Positions 8,397 to 20,295 of a DNA stretch of 64,000 nucleotides are shown here, in pieces (the stretch's first letter is position 1; each line of letters starts with the position of its first letter). The DNA comes from Lepidodermella squamata (taxonomy: Eukaryota > Gastrotricha). The position numbers and the translations under genes were made by a program. The stretch lies in the NCBI GenBank assembly GCA_047495785.1, contig JBLDXI010000066.1, positions 620,001 through 684,000 of the forward strand, written 5' to 3'. The notes below the pieces were generated by a model. The model saw only the letters and a program-made list of their open reading frames with translations, was not told the DNA's origin and made no database searches.

Positions 8397-11390
8397 TTAA
8401 ATGTTGCCCTCGTAAACTTCCTCAACCATCAGATAGGCCGATCCGCCAAGAGTTGCTGCGTACGTTTTGGCGAAACCTCCCCAGCTAGGGTGATTTTTCC
8501 CGAAAGCCAACGTGAGCGTTACAGGTCCCGCCGAAATTGGAACCCTGCATACCCCCTCGACTACGAAAAAATAAATTACAATAAAAATGAAATCACAATT
8601 ATTTTGGCAAAGTCATGTCTGACTAACCGACTCTGGGAACGGCTCTGCAGAGACCGTAGGCTACACCGTCGTAATGCCACCAAGATTCGATTGGTGACGG
8701 GCTAGCGCACTCAGCCCCGTTGATCATAATGTAAAACCGAACACTTTCAGCTCCGTTGTTCCCATTCGTACAGAACTCCTGCACTCCGTACCATTTGATA
8801 TGAAGGTTGGACTTTTCCTGTAGCTTTGAATAGGTTCGAGTCTAAGTAACGGAGAAAATGTCATTTCCATGGTTATCTGCGAAAAAATACCGCGATCGTG
8901 CTTAAACAGGCTGCCCCAGCAGTAGCCCGGCAACCTTCTGTTATCGAGAAATACCGCCTATTGTAATACGGCAGTTGGACAACAGTACCATCGTTCGTCA
9001 ATACTGTAACAAGAAGTGATATATCCGGAATGAATTTTGCCGCGAGAGTTGAACTTACAAACGTTGATCGGCAAGTTTTCGTTGATTTCTTCGACAATCA
9101 TTCCCGCAGATTTACCTCGGCCTATATTGATGCTATCACCTGAATTGCCGTCTGTATAGTAAGCACAATTGTGGTCCCACCAAACAGCTATATCGTATCT
9201 CCCTGCCGGCAGTCCTCGGCACACTCCATCAACTATAACGATTGACAAACCCGTTAATTATTTTCTGGTAATAAATGAAAAGTGGGGTTCGGCGTATATT
9301 CTGTATTTTTGAGCAAATAGCAAAAGGTGGGGACGAACTCTGGATTACTCCATGTCCTTACTCCGTTTTTCTTGGGGATTTCAAATTTTCGAAATTCAGA
9401 CCTCCAAGCCGAGACTCAAAAGTCGCCAAAATTCAGGCCGACGTAGAGCTTGATTCCCTCAACATTTTTGAACATCTGATTCATTACCTCAGATCAATCC
9501 AAACATCTCGACTGCACATAGGAATATAACGTCAGAATTGCGTGTCGGTCGCGATTTTTTTTAGAAATTAGCAATTTTGCACCCGTAAACTTTGAAGCTT
9601 ATTCTCTTCGCAACCTTGATGGCTATCAGCCTCTTTTTGATATCGTTCGACTCCTTGAACGCGGCATCAAAATCTCATGATGTTAGAAATTTCGCCAAAC
9701 CACTTGCTAACGGTCATTTGTAACGAGAATTATGTAAAATAAAAAATTGTGTAAGTATGCTCATGTTATGTTACATTTTAATCTTTAATTTAAAAAATAT
9801 ATGAGGCTTATATGAGGCACATATTAGCTAGGGATAAAACATACGTTCAATTGTGATGCCGTACGGTCCAACTCGATATTGGTTGACATTGTAAGTTATC
9901 TCACGGATAACTGTCTCGATCGAGTATGGATTTGTGCATAGCTGATCGTTAATCGTAGCAAATAGACGCGTACAACGATTGTAACTGTTGACAATGATCG
10001 TGGCTTGCCAGTAAATTCGCAGCAGTGAAGTGTCCGATCGCTTTTTGTACTTCCAGATTGCATAGTCTGTTCTGCCACTCGCAAGATTCCCATTGTACGA
10101 CAAACTTACCCATTGATCTGTTACGGTGTTGAAAACCTGGAAAGACGCAATAAAATCGGGGAAATTTCTTCAATACATACTTTCATATGCTTACTGTTGC
10201 GCTCTGACACCTTGCAGTATCGTCTAAAGTTTTAGTTTAGCGAAGTCATGATAAGTGAGGAAGAATTCACCTAGCTTGAATAAGTATTTTGCTGGGATAA
10301 ATTCCTCGACCCAAATCATATTAGGAGACAACCTTCCATTGAGATTGCCACCCAAGTCGATTCCGACGCCTTGGCCCATCCCCCAGGTACGATAGTCGTA
10401 AAAGGTTTTCACGTCATAAGTCCCAGCGGGAATTTCATTCAGCGTGCAAGGAAATTCGGCGTGATGCGAAAACCCATGGTAATCATTATAGCAGCCGTCT
10501 GTAAATTCATTTTGCAGAGCCCAGAAGGCACCCTCATCACCAGCGCAGTTGATTCCATTGACGGTCGCAAACACATAGCCGTCTCTATTTGTGATACTTG
10601 AACCGGCGTTGTAGTGACTCCAATACGCAATGGAAATGTGGATCCGAATGTGTGTGAAATCATGCTTCTTTGTGATAGAGGTTGTCTGACAACAAAATGG
10701 CAGGATTAAGGTTATTCTAGACTACGGGCGGCACAAACGTACCCAAAGTGGTAAAGGTGAAGAAAGTGAGCTTCGCGTATTGCAATTGACCCCATTTATG
10801 TTGATTGTTACTCGACGCGGGAAGTCGAAGCACGACAACATCTCTCCTTCAAAGAAAATAAGACTTATTCCCAAAAATGTGTTGCAAAGGAGTTAGGAAC
10901 CTGCACAGTAAGGTGGCGTATTCGGGCAATCTTGAACACAAACAGGCGAAATCGCAGTGGCCGAGGGAACTGTAATAGCTGGGCAGAAAGTGTCACAGCT
11001 ATCAATTCCAGCTACTCGATCCGAGACACCTTCGCCAATGCTCTGGGGAGCGATCAGAATGCCAGAAGTGAGACTACCTTCCATGCGATCGAACCCTATT
11101 GCCGTGTCTTTATCGGCTCGCAACAGCCAGCACTCCTGGCGATAGGGAATGTAGAAAGCTGTTCGACAGGGAGGGCTGTAGCTCGCTAGGCATTTGCTTT
11201 GACATTGTTCCTGGCTCGAAACAGTTCGGTTGAACGGCTGAATGACGTAAAGGTTGAAAGCCAGATCGAAGAGGTCAACATTCAAAGCTATTTCCTGTGG
11301 TTGAAAGTAGCTGGAACATTTGCCTCGCATTATCATTTCAGCATTCATCGAGCCCAGCAGCCCTGCGAACAGAAGCAGCAAAGTTACCAT
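8397..11390 (-). CDS. PAN + 3x CTHRC1-C-like secreted protein, paralogue 2
   Basis: Same ten-exon plan as paralogue 3. The start at 11390 (MVTLLLLFAGLLGSMNA) is chosen over an in-frame ATG at 11435 because it gives the best signal peptide and makes exon 1 (10901-11390) the same 490 bases as in paralogues 1 and 3. The PAN-like domain has a QPQEIALNVDL variant. The three CTHRC1-C-like domains are present: ECASPSPIES near the third, VDGVCRGLPAGRYDI in the second, PCTLNEIPAGTYDV in the first. The protein ends EVYEGNI. The intron between the two halves of the second domain (about 9235-9835) is roughly 600 bases instead of about 50, so something has inserted there. The product is predicted extracellular. 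It is the likely source of the orphan exon-1 copy at 3417-3881. Confidence 0.8.
9249..9830. other. Expanded intron of paralogue 2
   Basis: The corresponding intron in paralogue 3 is 53 bases (18824-18876). I found no terminal inverted repeats or target-site duplication and no open frame resembling a known protein, so the origin of the extra approximately 550 bases is unexplained. Exact splice points were not fixed. Confidence 0.4.
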
Positions 11391-13558
11391 TTTTCTTGCA
11401 CTCGAAGCTTGGATTGAAATGAGGGTTTTTTGCATAAATGACTTCCGGTGGTCCTTTTAACTATTTATGAAGACGAATAGAGCCATGGTGATAGTGATCA
11501 ACTAATAAATTAATTAATCCACAAAGGTGCTTCTTCTTGAATGTTAGCATACCAGACGCCAAAAAGGTGCGAGACGATTTAAATTAATTTGCTCAATTCG
11601 TCAATATCCTATGCAAAATTTATATTGCTTCTCCTAATTAACTCATTTTAATATTCGAACGCATGTGAGTGTTTTTTGGTTGACGCAGCTGGAAGTCACG
11701 GCTAGGAAATATTGGTTTAGCTGCACCCAGAATTGGCGGTTTTATAAGATTTTATAATATTGTCCACATCTAGGTCCACAGCCAAGGTTTCCACTCGAGC
11801 AGCCTTAACCATAATTGTACACAGATCGGAGTTGGGTATCGATTGCTTTTCATTTTCAGATTGTCTTTGATGTTTTATCTTCAATACCAACCTGAAATCA
11901 ATATCCTTTATAACGTTATTTATTCTTCAGATTCCCGATTCCCGAGGCTAACAAATCTTCTCAGCATCAATTTCATTTCAGCTTTCATCGATAGTAGGAC
12001 TCAACATTCATCATAATGAATATTTCCTGATGTGAAGCTCCAAGTCAAACGTAGTTTGAACCATTTTTCCGCCAGGTACCATCATTTATCTTTAATAAGT
12101 GTTGCTAATTTGGCTGCACTGAGTCATAGTGATGGAGGAAGGGGTGGGAAAACGAATGAAATAATCAATGTTGCCTTAATCACTCAGTTAGGGCTACAAG
12201 AAGCGGAAAAACCTGACTTATTATTGATTCGATAAGCTTTGGGGCAGAAGCTTGTAAACCCAACACCTGACATCATAGAAGCAAATACATTTGCTTATGT
12301 CGCCCGTAATTGCAGGTTTCCTATTTTATTTTTGTTAAGATTGCTAAGAGGCTGTAACTTGGAAAAAGTTAAAAGGAAAGAAAACATACAGCATACCGCA
12401 TACACTTGCAGGATTCAGAGCTCAGCTTTGCTAGGGTTTTGCTAATAAACCCGACGGTTGATTATTTATTTCCAGCCAGATATCAGCAGAGTAAACTCAA
12501 ATATGCTTACGCAAGAATGTAAAAAATGTTGTTTTAGCTAAAACCACACATCTACAAGTAGGCTGACATCGTTGAATGATTAGAAGCTGGTCGAAACTTT
12601 ATGAGGTTTAAAGCCAACACTTGCCTACTTTCTGCTCGGCACACATTTGCTGTGACTACGCACTACGCACAAATGAATGAACTTGACCTTGGCTGTTTCA
12701 AAAATATCAGGGTGTGCCTGATCTGTGCCCCTTGGTGCATATCGGCACATGACGCTAATATCAATATTCAACGCAGTAGAAGAAGTAGGATCCTCGAGGT
12801 AGGGGTTCGCTATCTGGGTTTTTCCCGTAGCAACATTTTCCACTTTTATAATTAATTATGCAAATGAGTTCGAGAAAAACAGGATACAAGAAAAATTTGC
12901 CAGCAAAAGGTTCGAGGAAAAAATCTGGTTTCTTGTATTTTTCAAACTCATTTGCATAATAAATTATAAAAGTGGAAAATGTTGCTACGGGTTACAGTCC
13001 GAATTTATCTGATCAAAAGGTAACCCTGTGGTTTTTTGTGATGGTGGATTCAAATAGCGAGGAATCGATAGCGAGAACACACGAATGGGGTTATCGGGTA
13101 TCTAATATTGGTTGTTCCAGTAAGGTGAGGACCATCGCACTGTTACGAGAAATTAAATAGTAACCCCGCCGTACTTTTGTCCGTATCACAGCCGTAGCAA
13201 TGCCGTCGTTGCGAAATAGCACTCACCAGCCACCCAACTCACTAAAAATGTTTCTTCTTCTCACTTAGAAAACGCAGATATTCATTGTAGTAGTCAGACA
13301 TGGAAAACGCATCTTTATTCATTTCAAAAATTAAACTACTTAAAACTCGATAAACCTCAAACAACTCTCAAATATATCTCTCAAAAGTTTCTTCCCATCA
13401 CAATTTTCTCGCGTTCATCGCCACCAAAAGCGGTATCACTTGTCATGACAGACATATCACAGAAATATGCTTGAAACAGAAACAGCAGAGGCACTCCGAG
13501 ACCTGCTAGACGAAGATGCAGCTCGTTTCGGTTGCACCCGCTTGCTAACAGCGCCAGG
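11391..13558. other. 2.2-kb intergenic stretch
   Basis: No gene is supported. It contains the promoter of paralogue 2 and the palindromic repeat at 12824-12991. Short ORFs here lack start context, splice sites or any recognisable composition. Confidence 0.4.
12824..12991. repeat. 168-bp palindromic (fold-back) repeat
   Basis: The left arm begins CCCGTAGCAAC at 12824 and runs to about 12894; the right arm is its near-perfect reverse complement, ending GTTGCTACGGG at 12991. The loop is about 35 bases. No target-site duplication was recognised. It is probably a miniature fold-back transposable element. Confidence 0.7.
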
Positions 13559-14068
13559 TTAGATATCAGTCTCAGAAGATGTTCGCAGTATGCTCCTTGC
13601 AGCAGCTCTTCCACTCTCTACGCTGCTAGCATGGCTGTCATCGTCAATAGATTGAGCCGGCAGTTTCCTAGGTCGACCTCGCTTGCCTGAAGGCTTCACA
13701 CTCTGACTTTTACCACTCTCCTCACCGCTGGAAGATGCCTCGCTATCCGACTTCTTAGGTCGGCCACCACGTTTGGGAGCAGCTTTCGCGCATTCATCGC
13801 TGCTAACCAGTGCTTTCTCATCAGAGGTATAAGTGTCGATAACATTCTGAGCTGCTCGAGTCTTTCGAGATTGCAGGCCTAGAGTTATATCCGCTTTCGA
13901 AATTTTTGCGTTTGATATCTTCAGCTGATTCAACTACGCCGAAGGTCTTTCGCTTTCGGAATCCTCAGTATCTTCAAAACGGTAACGCGTCGTCATGAAG
14001 GACGCCTCGCGATCAGCCATCGTCGTTTCATTGAAATGACCCATTTTCGCGTGGGTGTCTGGAGCCAT
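13559..14068 (-). CDS. AT-hook protein interrupted by an in-frame TAG
   Basis: The minus-strand frame opens at ATG 14068 (MAPDTHAKMGHF) and runs through an acidic segment (FEDTEDSESERP). It meets TAG at 13934-13936 and then continues in the same frame for 124 more codons to TAA at 13559. The downstream part has two AT-hooks (KRGGRPKK and KRGRPRK) in a Ser/Glu/Lys-rich, low-complexity background typical of chromatin proteins. I tested nearby GT-AG pairs and none removes the TAG while keeping frame. The options are a nonsense mutation, a sequencing error, an undetected splice, or two unrelated frames that happen to abut. The DNA-binding role comes from the AT-hooks only. Confidence 0.45.
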
Positions 14069-14942
14069 TGCGAGCTCATAAAACTTCCTCCCGACGCCTT
14101 GGCTAGTGAAAGTTGTTTACTATAATTAAATGATTCTGGAATTATTAACGGGCTTACCTATGAACCATGACTTTGTTAAACCATTTCAGATGAAGCTCAT
14201 CCTGACAGGTGTGCGCAAATATCGTTTGGCAATGTTGCCTAAACTCGGTGAAACCAAACTCCCTGCTTTTGTACCTCCGTTGAAAATATTCGCTGCACGA
14301 AACCCCAAGATCTCCACTAGTAAAAGCCGAACCATTCGGCTTCAATACTATTAGACGCTCGTTATCACTCACCGCTTTTTGTCGAAAGATTTTCAAAAAA
14401 TCAGAAAGAAGAGCGTGAATTCTTGCTGATAAGTTCACGAAACCATCGTTGCTTTTTGAACCGCTTCTTTGACATGCACCAAGTATGTAAATTCGTCAAC
14501 TTTGCGGGCATGTTTGAACTAGGCGATCGTCATCAAGGTCGATGCTCCAGGCCGAATCAAACAACGAAAGCAAGACCGAAGCAAAAGGTTCATTGTTGTT
14601 AATTGTTGTCTAGGCCCTGAAGATGGTTTAAATAAAACCAAAACTAGTTGGCAGTCGCGCAAGGCGTCCGGTTAATTCAATCAGAATACAATTACACTAT
14701 GTGGACAGAGATTTGCCATTTTAATGGCTTGAGAAACCCTGGGGTAGGTGCAAATAGCAAGTTATTTACAACCAGTGGGGGTGTAGAAGATAGTGTAGAA
14801 GATACTTCCGAGAAATGAATTCTTCTCTGTGATAAGGCTGAAATACTATCGGTTATAATAGCAACACCCAAACAATTTATAGCAAGTACCACCATTGAGC
14901 TTGTAAGATTACAAACCTGCGAAGCTACAAATTAAATTGCAA
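14069..14942. other. Intergenic with one weak ORF fragment
   Basis: The minus strand at 14154-14438 has an open frame (TEFRQHCQTIFAHTC near its end). It vaguely recalls the C-terminal part of tyrosine-recombinase-type transposon proteins, but catalytic residues cannot be assigned and there is no ATG. Nothing else is seen before the Ly6/ET-like gene. Confidence 0.2.
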
Positions 14943-15532
14943 ATGGCTCGTTGCATATATTTCTTAATACTAGTTGCTGTTTCATTTGCATGCACAGGTA
15001 ATAATATCTTAATCTAGTATATAATTCATAATTGCAGTGCCATCTTGTGGGTGGGAATTAGTTTCAAGTAACTTCAAAAATTGTCAAGTGAAATTAATCG
15101 GGAATTCCAAAACGAATTTTTTACTTATTCCTTTGTTCAACTGAAACAATAAACTTATATCATTCAATTTGTTGTACAAATTTAGCTGCCATAAAGTGCT
15201 ATGCAGGAACCAGCGATAAGTATGACGAGGTGGATGGCTGCGTTTTTTGCGAAATTCATGTAGCTGAAGTTGATGAAAGATACATGAAAGACATGAAAGA
15301 TACAACGAAGATTTGCCTAGCATTCAATGCCAGCCTTGAGCTCGGCTGCACATTCGCGACATCCGGAGTCGCAAGCGCAGCGGTTTGCTACTGCAACACC
15401 GACCTGTGCAACAACAACATCTGCACAACCGGCGGGTGCAACACCGACTTATGCAACAACGACCAGTGTAACATCGACAAGTGCTACACTGACGCGTGCA
15501 ACACCGCTGGTCTCGCGATGGTTAGCGCCTAG
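14943..15532 (+). CDS. Secreted Ly6/ET-like Cys-repeat protein with truncated anchor
   Basis: Exon 1 (14943-14997) encodes a signal peptide (MARCIYFLILVAVSFACT). A 188-base GT-AG intron (phase 1) joins it to exon 2 (15186-15532). The mature protein has CYAGTSDKYDEVDGCVFC, then CYCNTDLCNN, the Cys-Asn ending typical of Ly6/uPAR-like and nematode ET modules. Tandem short Cys repeats follow (CNTDLCNN, CNIDKC, CYTDACNT), probably from slippage duplication. The frame stops at TAG 15530-15532, but the next 15 codons (15533-15577, to TAA at 15578) read AAITVSLFIAAYFVM, exactly the hydrophobic tail expected of a GPI signal. As written, the protein (133 residues) would be secreted rather than anchored. 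Confidence 0.65.
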
Positions 15533-16300
15533 GCCGCAATCACGGTTTCGTTGTTCATTGCAGCTTATTTCGTGATGTAAACAAGCGCCGATTTTTCGTG
15601 AATTGATAAATTTTGATAATGCTTTTTTGATTCATGTTCATTTGCAATGTTTGATAAGAATTGCAAAGCAGCCGAGCAGCCTAGAGGCGCGGAATTATTA
15701 GTTTTGAATAAACTGGCGGTGTTTTTTCACAAATTAAATTCAGAAAATCTTCGATTGATCGAGTATATAGTATTCCGTAGCACAGGGAAATTTTAGAACA
15801 AGGTACATTTTGACACACTGGACAGTCAATTAGTGCTGTTGCCCAAGATCGCGGACATGATTTGCCTGACGATAGTCGTGAGTAGATCTTCGAGAATCTA
15901 TGGTTTAACTTGAATTCGTCGTGTGTACAAGACAAACAAAGGTGAAATGGAGGATTTGAAAGCGAAAGTGTGTTACTTATTTAGAAAATGAAGCGTTCGC
16001 GCGAGCGAGCGCCAAATTGTAAACCAATTTTAGCTGCATTACCGGCAAACTCTTCGGGATCCCGAACAATAGCAGCCTGATAACGCCATGGTATTAAGTC
16101 AGTAAACTCGCCGATTTGCTAAATCGTTACTGGAAATAGGAAACAACGAAGTTGGCTGAAGCACAACTTGCTCTTTTAACTTCTTGTCGTCACTTGCAAC
16201 CTTCACACTTCAAACTGACCATGGAGAACGTAGCGAGATCTATGGAACTGACATGGGATTAAGCTTAAATCCGACTGGCCTCACTCATAAACAGCTTGCC

Positions 16301-16709
16301 CATAGAGAAAAAATGACCAGAGAAAGCACTCAAGCTAAAATTTCTAAATCCTCATTTTAATTCAAAGTTGACTTTCTCAAAACGGATATCTCCGTTTTCT
16401 ACCAAATTTTGCATGCCTGTAGAACGCGAGCTGCTCTTTCACGTGGTATAAGATTTGAGGTGGGCAACCCAACCGTTGTTATGATACAAAAACCTCGTTT
16501 CCACTATGGTTTTACTTATTTTGATGCTATCAAGACTGAGCAGCAATTGCCCACCTCAAATCTTATACCACGTGAAAGAGCAGCTCGCGTTCTATAGGCA
16601 TGCAAAATTTGGTAGAAAACGGTGATATCCGTTTTGAGAACGCACTTCTATAATAATGGAGATCAAAATTTTAGCTTGAGTGCTTACTCTGGTCATTTTT
16701 TTCTCTATG
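16301..16709. repeat. Inverted repeat with ~165-bp arms (fold-back element)
   Basis: The left arm 16301-16467 starts CATAGAGAAA and ends GGTGGGCAA. The right arm 16547-16709 is its reverse complement with scattered mismatches and small indels. The loop is 79 bases. Both arms include a stretch about 70 bases long around GCATGCCT, TAGAACGCGAGCTGC and CACGTGGTATAAG that is almost identical. No target-site duplication was found. A transcript would fold into a long hairpin. Confidence 0.75.
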
Positions 16710-16890
16710 AGCTTGCCTTAGCTAAGTAGTGGCTTGAATCAACGAAGGGAATTGCCAGTTCATTTCTTGTAACGATCGATTCAGCAGGCAAACGCCTTTG
16801 TCAAGGATCAGAGAATGGACGTCAAGGACCCAGGTGCTAGCAAAATTCTCACCCCAAGCCACGTGGGAATCTATCAGCCTTCAGCGAAAG

Positions 16891-17070
16891 TGCGCAGTGA
16901 GGCCCAGCGGTAGGACCTCTCACCTTATTGTCAACTCAACTGCGCATCTGTATTTTTGTTCGACATGGACCAGAGGATGTACCTCTCTAGCTGATCTAAG
17001 CCAGGGAGATTTCGATCGACTCGAAATTAAATTGCGCAGTAAGACCTCACACCTCATCAAACTGCGCAGT
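16891..17070 (+). promoter_or_regulatory. Repeated TGCGCAGT words upstream of paralogue 3
   Basis: TGCGCAGT occurs at 16891-16898, 17033-17040 and 17063-17070, with TGCGCATC at 16941-16948. Copies are followed by GACCTCTCACCTTATT or GACCTCACACCTCAT. The same combination lies upstream of paralogue 1 at 7371-7402. A cis-regulatory role is inferred from position and repetition. Confidence 0.35.
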
Positions 17071-17134
17071 AGGTTTTGGGGGTTCAGAACATCGGTTATT
17101 TTTGTCATTTTGTTATAGCCGTCGAAATCCAAGA

Positions 17135-19698
17135 ATGAAGCATTTCGTAATAGCTGTCCTGGCTTACGCTCAGCTCTCGTCAGCCGAGTTCATCATGCGC
17201 GGGAAGTGTTCAAGCTACTTCCACGCTCAAGATGTCGCTCTCAACGTCGACATGAAAGATCTCGCCTGGAATCTGTACATCATTCGCGGGGTCAATCAAA
17301 CCGTGAAAAATCATGAGCAGTGTCAGACGAAATGCCTGTCAAACACTAACCCACCATGTCGATCGGCATTTTACATTCCTAACCGCAACGAATGTTGGCT
17401 GCTTAGGGCTGATAAAGACACAGCAATGGGCTTTGATCGCAGTAATGGAGACCTTACTTCTGGAATTTTGATCGCTCCTCAGACTATTGGTGAGGGAGTC
17501 TCCGATCGTACAACTGGTATCGATGGCTGCGACAACTTTTGCCCGGCCAACAGTCAGCCTTCAGCCGATGCAATCTCGCCGATATGCGTGCAAGACTGCC
17601 CTGGTACCCCGGCCTACTGCGCAGGTATACACTTGAAGCTTCAGGTTTTGATAGAAACTATAAAAAAAAATCAAGAATTTTGTGAATATGCATTGAAGTC
17701 AGAAACTTGAGAAATAGGATGGCTCCGTATGAGAGTTGAAACAGCGTCAATTTTTCTTGCTACATTAGGTGATATGGCCTCTTGTTTTGACGTTCCGCGC
17801 CGAGTCACTATCATTCAGAATGGCGACTCGTTCTCACCTAGATACAGCAGTACCATGCCTTTCCAGTTATGGGTGCGTTAAGGAGCTTGAATGACCTCCT
17901 GAGTGATTAAAAATTGTATATTTAGACATCTACGTTCGTGAAGAAGCATGATTTCACTCACATTCGGATTCACATCTCAATCGCTCACTGGGCTCATAAC
18001 AACTATGCTAGCTACCCTTTCCGCAATATCTACATTTATGCGAATATAAATGATCTCAACTGTGCTGGGGATGATAACATGTTTTGGACGATCAATAATG
18101 ATTTCATTGACGGCTATTTCAACGACTATTTCGGGAAGAGTTTCCACGCTGAATTCCCGTGTATGCTGGTCGACCTTCCGAAAGGAACGTATCCTGTTAC
18201 CTTCTACTACGACTATCGCTATTGGGGATCGCAAGGCAACGGCGCGGATATCGGGTTCAATCTAAACGGCTTCAAAGCTCCTAACTTCATTTGGATCGAG
18301 GAATACATCCCTTCGGATTATCTCATGAAAATAGGTAATGTAATAGGCGGAACTGACAACTAAAAATTCTGATCTTTCGCTCAAAACAGATGATTCCGCT
18401 CGATGCCAGAGTGCAACGGTAATCATTGATTCATTCTAAATATTCCTATTTCCCAACCATGTCCTTTTTCCTTTCGAAAAGGTATACAACACGTTTTCGA
18501 AGCAGTGGAAAGCCTTGAGCTACGACGGTTGGCAAACGAGGGGTAAAACCGATTGGGTAAGTTAACTCCTTACATCAGAGCCTCTATTTAGTTTATTCAT
18601 TGATAGGCGGTTTGGAAGTACAAGAAGCGATCGGATACATCCCTTCTTAGAATTTACTGGCAGGCTACAGTGTACAACGTTCTGTACGACCGTTGCACCC
18701 GTTTTTACGTGACCATCAACGATCAGCTTTGTACAAATCCTTATTCGATCGAAACTGCTTACAAGGAGCTTACCTATAACACTGGAACGTCTCGAATGGG
18801 GCCATCAGCTTACACCTTAGAACGTATTTGGAATTCGCACTTGATTTTTTCCATTCCTTTACTATTAATGTTCAAGTCGATGGAGTTTGCCGTGGCCTGC
18901 CGGCGGGTAGATACGATATAGTAGTATGGTGGGACCACAGTTGCGCCTATTACGCCGATGGCGTATCCGGATCTACCGTCGATATCGGAAGAAACAAGCC
19001 TTCTGGAATGATTGTCGAAGAAATTCACGAAAATTTGCCCATCAACGTTTGTAAGTTTGGCGCAGCATTTTGTAATAAATCGTAGTTATCTGATCTGTTT
19101 CAGTGCTCCTCAACGATGGAACAATCCTTCAAATGCCGTACTACAACCGGCAGTACTTTTCAATCACGGAAAGTTGCAGAGGGGCTGGAACATCACTGTG
19201 TTTCAACCCCTTGGCTGTAGGACTGAGTATTCTTGATATTTCCTTGAATTAACTTTGCAATTTTCACAGTCCCGAACATTCAACAAACTGCAGAACAACT
19301 CTGCATTGCATGTTAAATGGTACGGTATGCAGGAGTTGTGCAATGCCGGTAACTATGCTGGCGAGGCATCTCGCTGGTACGTCACCATAAATGGCGCCGA
19401 TTGCAGCAATCCAACGCGAATTGAGTCCTGGTGGTTCTTCAACGCCCCAGGCTGGGGAGTTTGCCGGGCAATGCCTACAGTTGGTAAGCTCATTTAGCAC
19501 ATAAGGCTGCATCTTTTAACCCATAATTATAAAGTGGAAGGAGTCTGTAAGATGGCCATCCCCGCCGGCCCGGTCAACATTGCTCTCGCTCTTGCGAAAG
19601 TGGATCCAAACTGGGCATCCTTCCTCAAGACCTACGGCGTCACTTATGGAGGCTCTTCTTATTTGATGGTCGAAGAGGTCTACGACGGAAACCTGTAA
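17135..19698 (+). CDS. PAN + 3x CTHRC1-C-like secreted protein, paralogue 3 (reference structure)
   Basis: Ten exons give 665 residues: 17135-17624, 17769-17872, 17926-18334, 18390-18418 (29-base micro-exon), 18482-18555, 18607-18823, 18877-19050, 19104-19216, 19270-19493, 19535-19698. All junctions are GT-AG and in frame. Exon 1 is signal peptide (MKHFVIAVLAYAQLSS) plus a PAN/apple-like domain. Exon 3 is the first CTHRC1-C-like domain (NINDLNCAGDDN...FPCMLVDLPKGTYPV...WIEEYIP). Exons 6-7 are the second (YVTINDQLCTNPYSIE...GVCRGLPAGRYDIVVWW...MIVEEI). Exons 9-10 are the third (YVTINGADCSNPTRIE...GVCKMAIPAGPVNIA...LMVEEVY). In CTHRC1 the equivalent words are a TFNGAEC-type strand, a GLCEG-type Cys block and a terminal IIIEEL. 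There is no collagen segment or membrane anchor. It is the only plus-strand member; its nearest relative is paralogue 1. Confidence 0.88.
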
Positions 19699-20295
19699 TA
19701 ATCAATCTAAAAAAATCAATCTTGACTCTTGAATGACCGGTAGGGAATATGTATAACATTTAACCCAGTTTCATCATCTCAATCGACGTTAACAAGCATT
19801 CCGTCAAGCTAAAAATAGCGTAATTATACTTTGAGCAGAAAGTATTGACGACTTGAATGATCTTTGTTTGGAATAACATCATTGTGATACCATTGAATCA
19901 AAAACTTTTTTCTCGGCTGGCATTGGTCATTAACTTTAGACGCCATCGAACCAGCCTTAGACCAGTCTTATGGCAACAGCCGGAGTTTGCCTGGGCGAGG
20001 AAAAATCTGCTGACGAGAGCTGAGCCTAATTCAGAAGAAAAAGAAGATAGCTCTTCATTTATTAAATCCGACAGTTTATTTCGGAGAACGAAACAAAGGC
20101 TTTGCTAGCAAACCATGTAAATCTTGTATATCAAGCTTGAGTCCTGTTCTTTACAATAGCCCTAATCCATATGACCTCACAGGTATAATTGTTAATTATC
20201 GCACAGCGATATTACCGCATAATTTCATCATTATACAATATGATACAATAAATGATAGTCACACTGTAATCCCTTTCGCAGCCTCCAGCGTTCAG
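19699..20295. other. Convergent spacer between paralogues 3 and 4
   Basis: 3' flanks of two genes pointing at each other. A short segment at about 19965-20130 (ACAGCCGGAGTTTGCCTGGGCGAGGAAAAATC) has a diverged counterpart at 26110-26270, so part of this spacer was duplicated with the paralogue 4/5 block. No gene is seen. Confidence 0.4.

Larger units (their letters stand above)
15581..17134. other. Intergenic, contains hairpin repeat and promoter of paralogue 3
   Basis: No gene is supported. Features inside are the 409-bp inverted repeat at 16301-16709 and the repeated TGCGCAGT words at 16891-17070. Confidence 0.4.

Noticed and set aside
13559-15580. Genome-wide reassignment of TAG to sense
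   Set aside because: Two interrupted frames are too few, and the viral-type ORF at 146-622 ends in TAG at a sensible place; independent mutation is simpler.
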